Shown here in pieces: positions 41,509 to 50,382 of a DNA stretch of 64,000 nucleotides (positions are counted from its first letter, which is position 1; each line of letters begins with the position of its first letter). The position numbers and the translations under genes are program-made. The notes below the pieces were generated by a model. It made no database searches. It saw only the letters and a list, made by a program, of their open reading frames with translations, and was not told where the DNA came from. The DNA is from an uncultured Granulosicoccaceae bacterium. GTDB lineage: Bacteria > Pseudomonadota > Gammaproteobacteria > Granulosicoccales > Granulosicoccaceae. The stretch lies in assembly GCA_937958675.1 (NCBI GenBank), contig CALGND010000012.1, positions 1 to 64,000 of the forward strand. The letters run 5' to 3'.

Positions 41509-42669
41509 TTAAAACGAGCGTGGTAAATCAAGGATATGTTCTGCCACATAGGAAAGGATCAAGTTGGTGGAGATTGGTGCAACTTGATATAGCCTCGTTT
41601 CGCGGAACTTGCGTTCGATATCATATTCCGTCGCAAAACCATAACCGCCATGAAATTGTATGCAAGCATTCGCTGCTTCCCAAGACGCATCAGCTGCCAG
41701 CATTTTTGCCATGTTTGCCTGTGCGCCACACTCTTGGTTTGCGTCAAAACGTTTGCAAGCTTCGAAGCGCATCAGGTTGGCGGCTTCTGTATTAACAAAG
41801 GCTTTGGCAATCGGAAACTGCACGCCTTGGTTTTGGCCAATTGGACGATCAAATACTATTCGTTCTTTCGCGTAGTGAGAAACCTTTTCTACAAACCAGT
41901 AGGCGTCTCCAATACATTCGGCTGCTATCAGCGTTCTCTCAGCATTTAAACCATCCAGTATGTATGTAAAACCTTTGCCTTCTTCACCAATTAAGTTTTC
42001 TGCTGGTATTTCCAGCTTGTCGAAAAACAGCTCATTGGTTTCGTGATTAACCATATTGCGGATAGGACGAACTTCCATGCCGTTACTTATAGCATCGCGT
42101 AAGTCGACGATGAAAACAGAAAGCCCTTCTGATTTTCGTTTGACTTCTGTAAGTGGGGTTGTGCGTGCTAGTAGTATCATCAAATCTGAGTGCTGAACGC
42201 GACTTATCCACACTTTTTGACCATTGACGATATATTTATCGCCTTGTCGGGTAGCTGTTGTTTTAAGTTTGGTAGTGTCTGTACCGGTTGAGGGTTCCGT
42301 AACCGCCATGGATTGTAATCGCAGTTTGCCTGCGGCTATCTTGGGAAGGTAATACGCTTTTTGTTTCTCTGATCCATGACGTAATAACGTACTCATGTTG
42401 TACATCTGCCCGTGGCAGTGTCCGGCATTGCCTCCGTTACGGTTGATTTCTTCCATGATGATTGACGCTTCGCTTAGGCCAAGCCCTGAGCCTCCAAACT
42501 GTTCGGGAATCATCGCGGCCAACCAGCCAGCATCAGTTAAGGCTTTAACAAACTCGTCTGGGTAGGAGTTCGATTGATCGTGCGCTCGATGATATTCCGG
42601 GCCGTACTCAGCGCATAGCTCCCTTAGCGCTAACCGCAATTCCATATGATTGTCACTGATACATTGCAT
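41509..42669 (-). CDS. Acyl-CoA dehydrogenase family protein
   Basis: The 386-residue protein has the ACAD motifs: LQSMAVTEPSTGTDTTKLKTTATR, KVWISR, the FAD segment IQFHGGYGFATEYDIERKFRETRLYQ. The YEGT motif with the usual catalytic Glu is replaced by APIS, but GLNAERTLIAAE keeps a Glu at the position used by isovaleryl-CoA dehydrogenase. AAGG lies before the ATG. It is divergent from the GntR regulator. Confidence 0.92.
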   Translation of the reverse strand: MQCISDNHMELRLALRELCAEYGPEYHRAHDQSNSYPDEFVKALTDAGWLAAMIPEQFGGSGLGLSEASIIMEEINRNGGNAGHCHGQMYNMSTLLRHGSEKQKAYYLPKIAAGKLRLQSMAVTEPSTGTDTTKLKTTATRQGDKYIVNGQKVWISRVQHSDLMILLARTTPLTEVKRKSEGLSVFIVDLRDAISNGMEVRPIRNMVNHETNELFFDKLEIPAENLIGEEGKGFTYILDGLNAERTLIAAECIGDAYWFVEKVSHYAKERIVFDRPIGQNQGVQFPIAKAFVNTEAANLMRFEACKRFDANQECGAQANMAKMLAADASWEAANACIQFHGGYGFATEYDIERKFRETRLYQVAPISTNLILSYVAEHILDLPRSF

Positions 42670-42887
42670 GGTTGCCTTTGCCCTTACTCCTGATTAAGCC
42701 GATAAGCTCGATTGAATAGCATCTGTGCCGGTTCCTGACAACAGTCGCCCAGCCGATAACTGATGCCTGCAATACCAGTGTAGAGCGTTGTTGTCGTAAA
42801 CAACACGGTTTGAGCGAGTAATGTCTTAGCTGTGCATAACTATTGGCCCGAATTAATGGTGTAAGAATGACAGTTTGAAGTTGTATT

Positions 42888-42898
42888 GACAACTTGTC
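42888..42898. promoter_or_regulatory. Palindromic operator candidate overlapping -35
   Basis: GACAA-C-TTGTC is a perfect palindrome. A TTGACA at 42886-42891 overlaps it and TATCCT at 42910-42915 lies 18 bases on, so it may be the GntR-regulated promoter of 42944. Confidence 0.5.
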
Positions 42899-42943
42899 TA
42901 ATTTTGCCGTATCCTATAGTCATTAAACTCCAGGTACGCCCCT

Positions 42944-43705
42944 TTGGCTCTAAATGCTCAATCGCCCATTCCGTTGTATCGCCAGCTCGCAGACGTGCTT
43001 TCGTCTGAGATTGATACTGGTGAGCATGCTGTGGCGACCAAGATTCCGTCTGAGCACGAGTTAGCTAACCGATTTGAGATCGGTCGGCCGACTGTCAGGC
43101 AGGCGACCGACCTGTTAGTTAGGCAGGGTCGATTGGAGAGGCGAAGAGGGTCGGGTACTTATGTACTGCCGCCCAGTCATTCTATTGATTTATTCTCACT
43201 GGCTGGAACCAGTACTGCCTTACGCAAAAGTAATAAGAATGCTCAATTGCTTATGATGTCCGAGCCTGTGAGTGTTAATGGGAAATCCTTGCTGGCCAGT
43301 GGCATGTCGGTGCAGGGCAGTTTACAGATGGAGTGGGTCAGGCTTGAGCGCCAAGCGATGGTTAATGGAGAGCCTGTGTTGTACGAAACGCTTTGGTTTG
43401 ATGCTGATGTATTTGCAGGTGTTGAACAACAACCATTAAAAGACCGCTCAATATCAGCACTTGTGCGTGATGTGTATTTTCTAGAACCCAGCTCGGCAGA
43501 TCAAACCTTTAGTGTTATTAGCGCAAGCGCATCGATTGCTAAGAAACTGAAGGTTAAAAAAGAGACTCCATTATTACGCGTACAGCGGCATTTACATTTT
43601 AATCAAAACAAAAATGCACTATTGGCAGAGATTATCTGCCGCACTGATCACTTTGAATTTTCACAAACACTTTATCCGAGTCAAGTTGCTGATGCTGCGT
43701 TATAG
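42944..43705 (+). CDS. GntR/HutC-family regulator with UTRA domain
   Basis: The N-terminal winged helix (PLYRQLADVLSSEI, KIPSEHELANRFEIGRPTVRQATDLLVRQGRLERRRGSGTYV) and a C-terminal UTRA ligand domain (~95-240) define it. Start is TTG. It is 59 bases before trpB on the same strand and may control trpBA, or the divergent acyl-CoA dehydrogenase gene. Its ligand is unknown. Confidence 0.9.
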   Translation: MALNAQSPIPLYRQLADVLSSEIDTGEHAVATKIPSEHELANRFEIGRPTVRQATDLLVRQGRLERRRGSGTYVLPPSHSIDLFSLAGTSTALRKSNKNAQLLMMSEPVSVNGKSLLASGMSVQGSLQMEWVRLERQAMVNGEPVLYETLWFDADVFAGVEQQPLKDRSISALVRDVYFLEPSSADQTFSVISASASIAKKLKVKKETPLLRVQRHLHFNQNKNALLAEIICRTDHFEFSQTLYPSQVADAAL

Positions 43706-43764
43706 CAGCTGATGTTTGAATAAGACATGGCTAAAAGTAGACGAATAGTAAACAGGATAGGCAG

Positions 43765-45009
43765 ATGAAAAACAGCGGTTATTTTAGCCAGTTTGGTGGG
43801 GCATTTATCCCGGAGATACTGGTACCCACATTTGATGAACTCGAAACAGCGTATCTCACTGCAAGGGATGATCCCGATTTTTGGCAGGAGTACCTTGATA
43901 TTATGTCGACCTACTCATGTCGCGCAACGCCCATCACCCGCTTGGATAACCTAACAGAGCAGCTCGGTGGCGCTAATATTTATGTTAAGCGTGAAGACCT
44001 AAACCACACAGGTGCGCACAAGGCCAATAATGTTATGGGCCAGGGGCTATTAACTAAGCGCATGGGCAAGAAGCGAGTAATTGCTGAAACGGGTGCTGGG
44101 CAACACGGTGTCGCCACTGCCACGATGGCGGCAAAATTTGGATTTGATTGCACTATTTATATGGGTGCACACGATGTTGCACGCCAGCGGCCGAATGTGT
44201 TTTGGATGGAGCAGATGGGCGCTACGGTTGTTGCGGTAACTGAGGGCAGCCAAACACTTAAAGATGCCATCAATGAAGCGTTTAGAGATTGGGTGACCAA
44301 TATGGATGATACCCATTATGTGTTGGGCACTGCCTGTGGGCCGCATCCATTTCCTGAGATGGTGAGCTGGTTTCAATCAATCATTGGTACAGAAGCCCGA
44401 ACACAAATGTTGGAACGCACCGGTAAATTACCCAAGCGTGTATACGCCTGCGTGGGTGGTGGTTCAAATGCGATGGGTATCTTTAGCGGTTTTATGGACG
44501 ACAACGACGTAGAGCTTGTCGGTGTAGAGGCGGGTGGCCGCGGTAAAGGCATGGGCGAGCATGCAGCGCGCTTAGCATATGACGACGCAACGATCGGGGT
44601 TGCCCAAGGTTACAAAACTTACTTTTTACAAAACACCGATGGCCAGATGCAAGATACGCATAGTGTTTCGGCTGGGCTGGATTATGTGGGTGTGTCGCCT
44701 ATTTTAAGCCATCTACATGAATCCAAGCGCGTACGCTTTGAAGCGGCAAACGATAAAGATGTAGTTGAGGCGATGCAGCGAACAGTGCGCAACGAAGGCT
44801 TGATACCGGCGTTAGAGTCATCACATGCGTTTGCTCAAGCCTACCTTGAAGCACCGACGCTAAGCAGTGACGATGACATCCTGATCAATATGTCGGGTCG
44901 CGCGGACAAAGATATATTCACCGTAGCTGATGCTGTGGATGATCCAAAATGGCGCGACTTTATTATCGACAAAGCTGAAGCCTATCGCCAGGAGATGAAT
45001 AATGACTAG
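43765..45009 (+). CDS. trpB: Tryptophan synthase beta subunit
   Basis: YVKREDLNHTGAHKANNVMGQ holds the PLP lysine, AETGAGQHGVATAT the catalytic Glu, and VGGGSNAMG the phosphate loop. Length 414 fits TrpB1. It joins serine and indole to make tryptophan. trpA overlaps by eight bases. None of trpE, D, C or F is in the window, and a GntR gene precedes the pair instead. Confidence 0.95.
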   Translation: MKNSGYFSQFGGAFIPEILVPTFDELETAYLTARDDPDFWQEYLDIMSTYSCRATPITRLDNLTEQLGGANIYVKREDLNHTGAHKANNVMGQGLLTKRMGKKRVIAETGAGQHGVATATMAAKFGFDCTIYMGAHDVARQRPNVFWMEQMGATVVAVTEGSQTLKDAINEAFRDWVTNMDDTHYVLGTACGPHPFPEMVSWFQSIIGTEARTQMLERTGKLPKRVYACVGGGSNAMGIFSGFMDDNDVELVGVEAGGRGKGMGEHAARLAYDDATIGVAQGYKTYFLQNTDGQMQDTHSVSAGLDYVGVSPILSHLHESKRVRFEAANDKDVVEAMQRTVRNEGLIPALESSHAFAQAYLEAPTLSSDDDILINMSGRADKDIFTVADAVDDPKWRDFIIDKAEAYRQEMNND

Positions 45010-45784
45010 AACACCTACTAAGCTAGAAGCGTCGATCCGCCAAGCACTAACGCAAAAAGATCTATTGTTGATGACTCACATCGTGCTGGGTTATCCATCC
45101 TTTGACGATTCATTAAGAGTGGTTGAAGATATGGTAGAGGCTGGTGTTGATTTGATGGAACTTCAAATACCGTTTTCAGAGCCCATGGCTGACGGCCCAG
45201 TTATATTAAGAGCCAATGCGTCTGCTTTAGAGCGTGGCGCTACTGTTGATCAAAGCTTTGAAATGGCTGAGCGGATTACTAAGGAGTTTGATATTCCATT
45301 TTTGTTTATGACTTATTACAATATTTTGTTTTCGCGTGGTGTGAGTACCTTTGTGGAGCGTTGTGATCAAATCGGAATACAAGGATGTATCGTTCCGGAT
45401 TTACCCCCGTCGGAAGGGCAAGAGTATCTAGACGCTATGGGCAAGGCAAAACTATCTCCGGTGCACATTTTTACCCCAAATACGCCAGAGCCACGTATGC
45501 AGGAACTCAGCGAAAAGAGTGCAGGCTTCATCTATAGCGTGGCACGCAAAGGTGTCACAGGAAAAGACACAGCATTCTCAAATGACATTGCTGATTATTT
45601 GGCGCTGTGTAGATCAAATACTGATTTACCCTTAGCGGTTGGGTTTGGTGTTAAATCGCGAGATGATGTCGATTTCTTACGAGGTAAAGCGGATATTGCC
45701 GTGGTCGGATCTGAAACGATTCGAGTGATGGAAACCGAGGGCGTGAACGCGGTGAAACCATTTATCCAGAGCTTGGTGGCTTAA
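45002..45784 (+). CDS. trpA: Tryptophan synthase alpha subunit
   Basis: The catalytic Glu and Asp are present in LMELQIPFSEPMADGP (~50-65), with FIYSVARKGVTG and AVGFGVKSRDD later. It cleaves indole-3-glycerol phosphate to indole for TrpB. The overlap with trpB implies coupled translation. All expected catalytic residues are intact, so a working alpha-beta complex is expected. Confidence 0.94.
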   Translation: MTRTPTKLEASIRQALTQKDLLLMTHIVLGYPSFDDSLRVVEDMVEAGVDLMELQIPFSEPMADGPVILRANASALERGATVDQSFEMAERITKEFDIPFLFMTYYNILFSRGVSTFVERCDQIGIQGCIVPDLPPSEGQEYLDAMGKAKLSPVHIFTPNTPEPRMQELSEKSAGFIYSVARKGVTGKDTAFSNDIADYLALCRSNTDLPLAVGFGVKSRDDVDFLRGKADIAVVGSETIRVMETEGVNAVKPFIQSLVA

Positions 45785-45809
45785 ACCGACATCGCTAGGA
45801 TAGCAAGAC

Positions 45810-46025
45810 ATGCAGCAGCCAATTGTTGGTTTCCATAAGGATGAACTTGATGACTGGGTTGCCCATCTTGCCTGTGGGCATACGCAACATGTGCGACATA
45901 ATCCACCATGGCAAAATCGTCCTTGGGTCGAAACGGCTGAATCTAGGCGTGAGATGATAGGGTCGGCTTTGGAGTGTAAATTGTGCGATTCGGTAACTGA
46001 TACCGTTCTCGAAAAAGATCAATAG
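45810..46025 (+). CDS. DUF3565 small zinc-site protein
   Basis: This 71-residue protein has AHLACGHTQHVRHNPPW and LECKLCDSV, likely a Cys/His zinc site, and matches DUF3565. Function unknown. It lies between trpA and a PLP enzyme in the same direction. Confidence 0.85.
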   Translation: MQQPIVGFHKDELDDWVAHLACGHTQHVRHNPPWQNRPWVETAESRREMIGSALECKLCDSVTDTVLEKDQ

Positions 46026-46051
46026 TAATAAACTTATTTTTAAGGATTGGC

Positions 46052-47302
46052 GTGGCTGAATTAAATTCTGAATTGTTAGAAAAGGTGCGTAACAAATTTG
46101 CACAAGTTGATACCTGCCCAGTTCAGGGCGAACGTGTGTTCTTTGAAAACGCGGGTGGTGCGTTAACACTAAAAAGCGTTGTCGAAACCTCTACACAATA
46201 TGCAGCAATACCGGATAACCAGGGCAGAGATAATCCCGGGTCGCACGAGCTGGTTCGAGTGATCGACCAAGCTATGAAAGATATGGCCGAATTTACTAAC
46301 GCACCCGGTGGACAGTTTTTTGTAGGCGAGAGTGGCACTGAGTTATTATTTCGACTGATTTCCAATGCTTGCCTTGGTACAAAGGCTAATGGTGTTGTGC
46401 TAGGTAGCACCCTTGAGCACCCGGCCACTCGTAGTGCTTGTGCGCGTTGGTCAAAGATTGCTAATCAAAGCCATGTTTTAATTGAGCACGATGATGCGAG
46501 TGGTACGGTATCGCCGAGTGCGTACGCAAAAGCCGTTACCAACGATACTGTTGTCGCAACGATATTGCATACATCCCCCGTCACCGGAATGGGCGTTGAG
46601 CTTGCGCAAATTGCGGCAGAGATTCGTAAGGTTGCACCGGATTGTTTTATAATTGTTGACGGTATTCAACATGCAGCACATGGTTCGATTGACCTTACTA
46701 GCTATGACGTAGACGGCTACGTGATATCGCCTTATAAAATGTTCTCACGGCATGGGTATGGTGTCGCATGGATATCAGATCGGCTAAGCGCTTTGCCTCA
46801 CGATAGTTTGCTTGATGGCCCAGAATTTAAATGGGAGTTAGGCACACGTGATACAGGTAGCTATGCAACGCTATCTGATGTGGTGAACTATATCGACTGG
46901 CTAGGCAGCGAGTTGGATCCAGATGGTGATCGACGAGCACGGTTTAAGGCGGCGGGCACTGCAATTGCTGCGCAAGAAAAATCACTGACTGATGCCATGA
47001 TCAATGGTACGGGTAATTTAATCGGCTTAAGCAAAATAAAGGGCATGAATATCGTTGGTGGGATTGACAACCCGGCACGCGAAGGTTTAGTTGGCTTTTG
47101 GATCGATGGCGTTGATTCCACCGATATTGTTAAGCACCTTAACAACAATGGCATTCGTACACATTTACGCAAAGCCGATTATTACTCGAGCAATATACTC
47201 ACCCCATTGGGGCAGACCAGCTGTGTACGGGTATCGACTTGCCACTACAACACCACAGAAGAGGTTGCGAAATTTTTGCACGTGATGCAGAAATTTGCTT
47301 GA
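46052..47302 (+). CDS. Class V aminotransferase, cysteine-desulfurase-like
   Basis: The 416-residue protein has VFFENAGGALTL, TSPVTGMG, IIVDGIQHAAHGSIDL and the PLP lysine in VISPYKMFSRHGYG. It resembles the SufS-like subgroup annotated as cysteine-desulfurase-like. The catalytic Cys loop (TGHHC) is replaced by THLRKADYYSS, so sulfur transfer is unlikely. Start is GTG with AAGGA upstream. It may follow trpBA in one transcript. Confidence 0.85.
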   Translation: MAELNSELLEKVRNKFAQVDTCPVQGERVFFENAGGALTLKSVVETSTQYAAIPDNQGRDNPGSHELVRVIDQAMKDMAEFTNAPGGQFFVGESGTELLFRLISNACLGTKANGVVLGSTLEHPATRSACARWSKIANQSHVLIEHDDASGTVSPSAYAKAVTNDTVVATILHTSPVTGMGVELAQIAAEIRKVAPDCFIIVDGIQHAAHGSIDLTSYDVDGYVISPYKMFSRHGYGVAWISDRLSALPHDSLLDGPEFKWELGTRDTGSYATLSDVVNYIDWLGSELDPDGDRRARFKAAGTAIAAQEKSLTDAMINGTGNLIGLSKIKGMNIVGGIDNPAREGLVGFWIDGVDSTDIVKHLNNNGIRTHLRKADYYSSNILTPLGQTSCVRVSTCHYNTTEEVAKFLHVMQKFA

Positions 47303-47320
47303 TGCTGTTTAAAATTCGCG

Positions 47321-48523
47321 TTAAGGCTCTGAATTTAGTAATTCATCCAATATTTCATCAGTATGTTGGCCGCAAGCAGGCGGCGGCCTGCGGTAAGAGA
47401 CGGGGGTTTTACTAAACTTCACTGGGTTTCCAATGAGCTCAACCTTGCCCGATTGCGCGTGGTCGTCATCCATTGAAATTTGCATATCTCGAGCCGCAAC
47501 CTGGTCGGAGGCCAGCACTTCTGGCAGCGTGTTTATCGGGCCGCCAGGCACACCTTGTTGTTCGAGTATTTCCTCTAATTTAACTTTACTGTGTTTTTTG
47601 GTTTCGCTTGTGAGTATCGGTACTAAGGTTTCGCGATTAGCCACACGTAGGGCGTTGGTTATGTAGTCAGGGTGTTGCGCTAAGTCATCTCTGCCTAGGC
47701 CGACGCACAGTCTTTGATATTGAGTGTCGTTACCTGCTGCAACCACCACGTGTCCGTCGGCCGCTTCAAACACTTGATACGGCACTATGTTGGGATGCTC
47801 GTTGCCTAGGCGCTGTGTTGCTTTGCCAGAGCATAAGTAGTTAGTGCCAGCATTAATGAGCCACGCCACTTGTGTATCAACTAAGCCGATATCAATGTGT
47901 TGCCCTAAGCCAGTTTGGTCACGGCTACGTAGGGCTGCGAGGATTGCCGTACCGGCGTATAAGCCGCAGACTACATCGGCAATAGCCACACCCACCTTCA
48001 TGGGCTCGCCGTTTTTATCGCCCGTTAGACTCATGATGCCGCCATAGGCTTGAGCTAAAAGATCGTAACCCGGCTTGTGAGAATTGGGGCCGGTTTGTCC
48101 AAAACCGGTAATGGAGCAATACACAAGATTCGGGTACTTTATGAGCATGGCTTCATGATCAAGACCATACTTTTTTAAGCCACCGGTTTTAAAGTTCTCG
48201 ATAACAACGTCGCATTTACCTGCAAGCTCCAAAATCGTTTTAGCACCTTCCTCAGTAGTTAAGTCGATTGCAAATGAACGCTTATTACGATTAGCCGAAA
48301 GATAGTAAGCACTCTCTGCAGTCGGTTCGCCGTCTTTACCTGTTACATATGGAGGGCCCCAAGATCGCGTATCGTCACCTAAACCAGGTTTTTCAACCTT
48401 GATGATGTCAGCGCCGTAATCACCAAGTAGTTGCGTGCAAGTAGGCCCTGCCAGTATTCGAGTTAAATCGAGAACACGAATCCCTTTTAATGGCCCTGTC
48501 GACTGAGTAGAGGTATTGCTCAT
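47321..48523 (-). CDS. CaiB/BaiF-family CoA transferase
   Basis: The 400-residue protein has GIRVLDLTRILAGPTCTQLLGDYGADIIKVE, NRNKRSFAIDL, GFGQTGP and the catalytic Asp in GYDLLAQAYGG. Class III enzymes move CoA between carboxylic acids. It stands alone, divergent from the LysE gene; donor and acceptor are unknown. Confidence 0.92.
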   Translation of the reverse strand: MSNTSTQSTGPLKGIRVLDLTRILAGPTCTQLLGDYGADIIKVEKPGLGDDTRSWGPPYVTGKDGEPTAESAYYLSANRNKRSFAIDLTTEEGAKTILELAGKCDVVIENFKTGGLKKYGLDHEAMLIKYPNLVYCSITGFGQTGPNSHKPGYDLLAQAYGGIMSLTGDKNGEPMKVGVAIADVVCGLYAGTAILAALRSRDQTGLGQHIDIGLVDTQVAWLINAGTNYLCSGKATQRLGNEHPNIVPYQVFEAADGHVVVAAGNDTQYQRLCVGLGRDDLAQHPDYITNALRVANRETLVPILTSETKKHSKVKLEEILEQQGVPGGPINTLPEVLASDQVAARDMQISMDDDHAQSGKVELIGNPVKFSKTPVSYRRPPPACGQHTDEILDELLNSEP

Positions 48524-48683
48524 CTGCTTGTTATTGTTTGGCTTTGGCTCAACGACATGGTGCCAAATAATGCATGGTGCGTCAGTTTTTTCTAGAAATA
48601 AGCGGGTCTATAGGCATTGCGGTAGGGAACGTTTGTTCGCATCTGTGTATTATTGGAGGTAACATTTTTCGTAACCTCACACG

Positions 48684-49307
48684 ATGATTACCCCTACAGA
48701 CCTTATCGCCTATATCGTAGCGCTTGGTGTAGCCGCAGCCATTCCTGGCCCAGGCATGACAGCCCTTGTCGCACGAAGTGTGGGCTCAGGTGCTCGCGCC
48801 GGTTTTGCAATGCTCACAGGTTTAATTGTTGGCGATCTGCTTTATCTTTCTTTTGCTGTATTTGGGTTGGCAATTATAGCCAATAGCTTCGCAGCTCTTT
48901 TTACTTTTATACGATGGGCGTCCATCGCCTATTTGTTGTATTTAGCTTGGCAGTTTTGGACAGCGGAGCATCACGAGATGTCTGTTACGGCTCATTCGCG
49001 ACATCAGTTAGGCGTTGCGGCTGCCTCCGGCCTGGCAATCACAATTGGCAACCCTAAAACGATCGCTTTTTACCTTGCGTTGTTGCCTTTGGTTCTTGAT
49101 CTAAATAGCATTTCGTTCTCGAGCTGGGCAGGTGCGTTGGTGCCTCTGACAATATTGGTGCTATTAGTGGTCGGTAGCGTATTTATTCTTGGGGCAATTG
49201 CTGTTAGGCGAATACTTTCAAGCTCGCGAGCGCAAAAACGTTTGCATCGTGGTGCGGCCGTCGCCATGGCGGGAGCCGCTGGGACGATGATCATCCGGGA
49301 GATATAA
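48684..49307 (+). CDS. LysE/RhtB-family exporter
   Basis: A 207-residue protein of five or six helices with the LysE opening LGVAAAIPGPGMTALVARSVGSGARAGFAMLTGL and a central NPKTIAFYLALLP motif. These export amino acids or related compounds. Substrate unknown. Confidence 0.92.
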   Translation: MITPTDLIAYIVALGVAAAIPGPGMTALVARSVGSGARAGFAMLTGLIVGDLLYLSFAVFGLAIIANSFAALFTFIRWASIAYLLYLAWQFWTAEHHEMSVTAHSRHQLGVAAASGLAITIGNPKTIAFYLALLPLVLDLNSISFSSWAGALVPLTILVLLVVGSVFILGAIAVRRILSSSRAQKRLHRGAAVAMAGAAGTMIIREI

Positions 49308-49387
49308 GGAGCCACGCAGCTGATCGGTGATTTCAATATAGAATACTATATTGTTTAAATTTCTTAAATAAACACAGGTAATGGTCA

Positions 49388-50092
49388 ATGGATATTCAGG
49401 GTAAAAAGGCGTTGGTTTTTGGTGGCACTTCCGGTATTGGTCTAGCCACTGTAGAGCAACTAGTTGAACTTGGCGCAACCGTGGTGGCGATGGGGCGTGA
49501 TGCGGCCAAGGCAGAGGCGTTGCCTGCTGGCGTAAGCTTTCAACAATGCGATGTTCGTGATCAAGACGCCTTGCAAAAACTCTATAGCGAACACGGCCCA
49601 TTCGATATTTTGATTAGCGCAGCTACAGGTGGTGATCGCGCCATTGGCCCATTTTGTGAGATGGATATGGATGGCTATCAAGGCTCATTCGCTAAACTTT
49701 GGGGTTACGCTAATGTTGTGCGATATGGTGAAGCTCATTTAGCTGCTGATGGTGCAATTGTGTTGGTCAGCGGGTCGCCAGCTCGAAAATGCGGTAAAGG
49801 CCAGGTAGCCTTGTCATCAGTAGGCGGAGCAGTGGAAGCCTTGGCGCGAGCTGTTGCAAAAGAGATCTCGCCTAAGAGAATTAACGTTATGTCACCAGGG
49901 CTTATTGATACCCCTATGGTGGCGCTCAAGGGTGATGATCGAACGGCACATTACGAGCGTTTGACTGGCAATAACCTGATTCCCCGCCCGGGAACCGCAG
50001 CAGAATGCGCCAAAGGGATTATCTTCTTGGTGCAAAACGACTTTGTCACTGGCACCACTCTGGACGTAGATGGAGGCATATTGTTGTCATAA
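49388..50092 (+). CDS. SDR-fold protein lacking YxxxK
   Basis: It has the Rossmann glycine motif GGTSGIGLATVEQL and C-terminal TGTTLDVDGG, as in short-chain dehydrogenases. The expected catalytic YSASK is VALSSVGG, with no Tyr or Lys at the right spacing. It is 234 residues, slightly short. It may bind NAD(P)H without standard catalysis or use other residues. A 80-base AT-rich leader separates it from the LysE gene. Confidence 0.85.
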   Translation: MDIQGKKALVFGGTSGIGLATVEQLVELGATVVAMGRDAAKAEALPAGVSFQQCDVRDQDALQKLYSEHGPFDILISAATGGDRAIGPFCEMDMDGYQGSFAKLWGYANVVRYGEAHLAADGAIVLVSGSPARKCGKGQVALSSVGGAVEALARAVAKEISPKRINVMSPGLIDTPMVALKGDDRTAHYERLTGNNLIPRPGTAAECAKGIIFLVQNDFVTGTTLDVDGGILLS

Positions 50093-50161
50093 GCAGCATT
50101 TCCACACGATTTAAATACCTGAGGCGAGATACTCTTCGCATTCAAAGGCACAGTTAGGCAG

Positions 50162-50190
50162 GCTTAGGGCGTATAATTGATGCCCTAAGC
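50162..50190 (+). terminator. Hairpin downstream of SDR gene
   Basis: GCTTAGGGC (50162-50170) pairs with GCCCTAAGC (50182-50190), loop of 11. It is 70 bases past the stop with no T-run; possibly a terminator. Confidence 0.45.
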
Positions 50191-50382
50191 GCTTCCTTGA
50201 TGTTGCGTCCTGCCTCGCAGGCCTCTACTGGCTTTGTCCCAATCACCAGGCTCTTAGGATAATTACAGAATAATTATCGAGCTAACTAGCGCCCGCTACC
50301 ACTGTAGATGCGCTGATTTCATTTTTACACACATATTTATTGATCAGACATCTTGAGTGCTCTCTAGCATCATCGAGATGCA

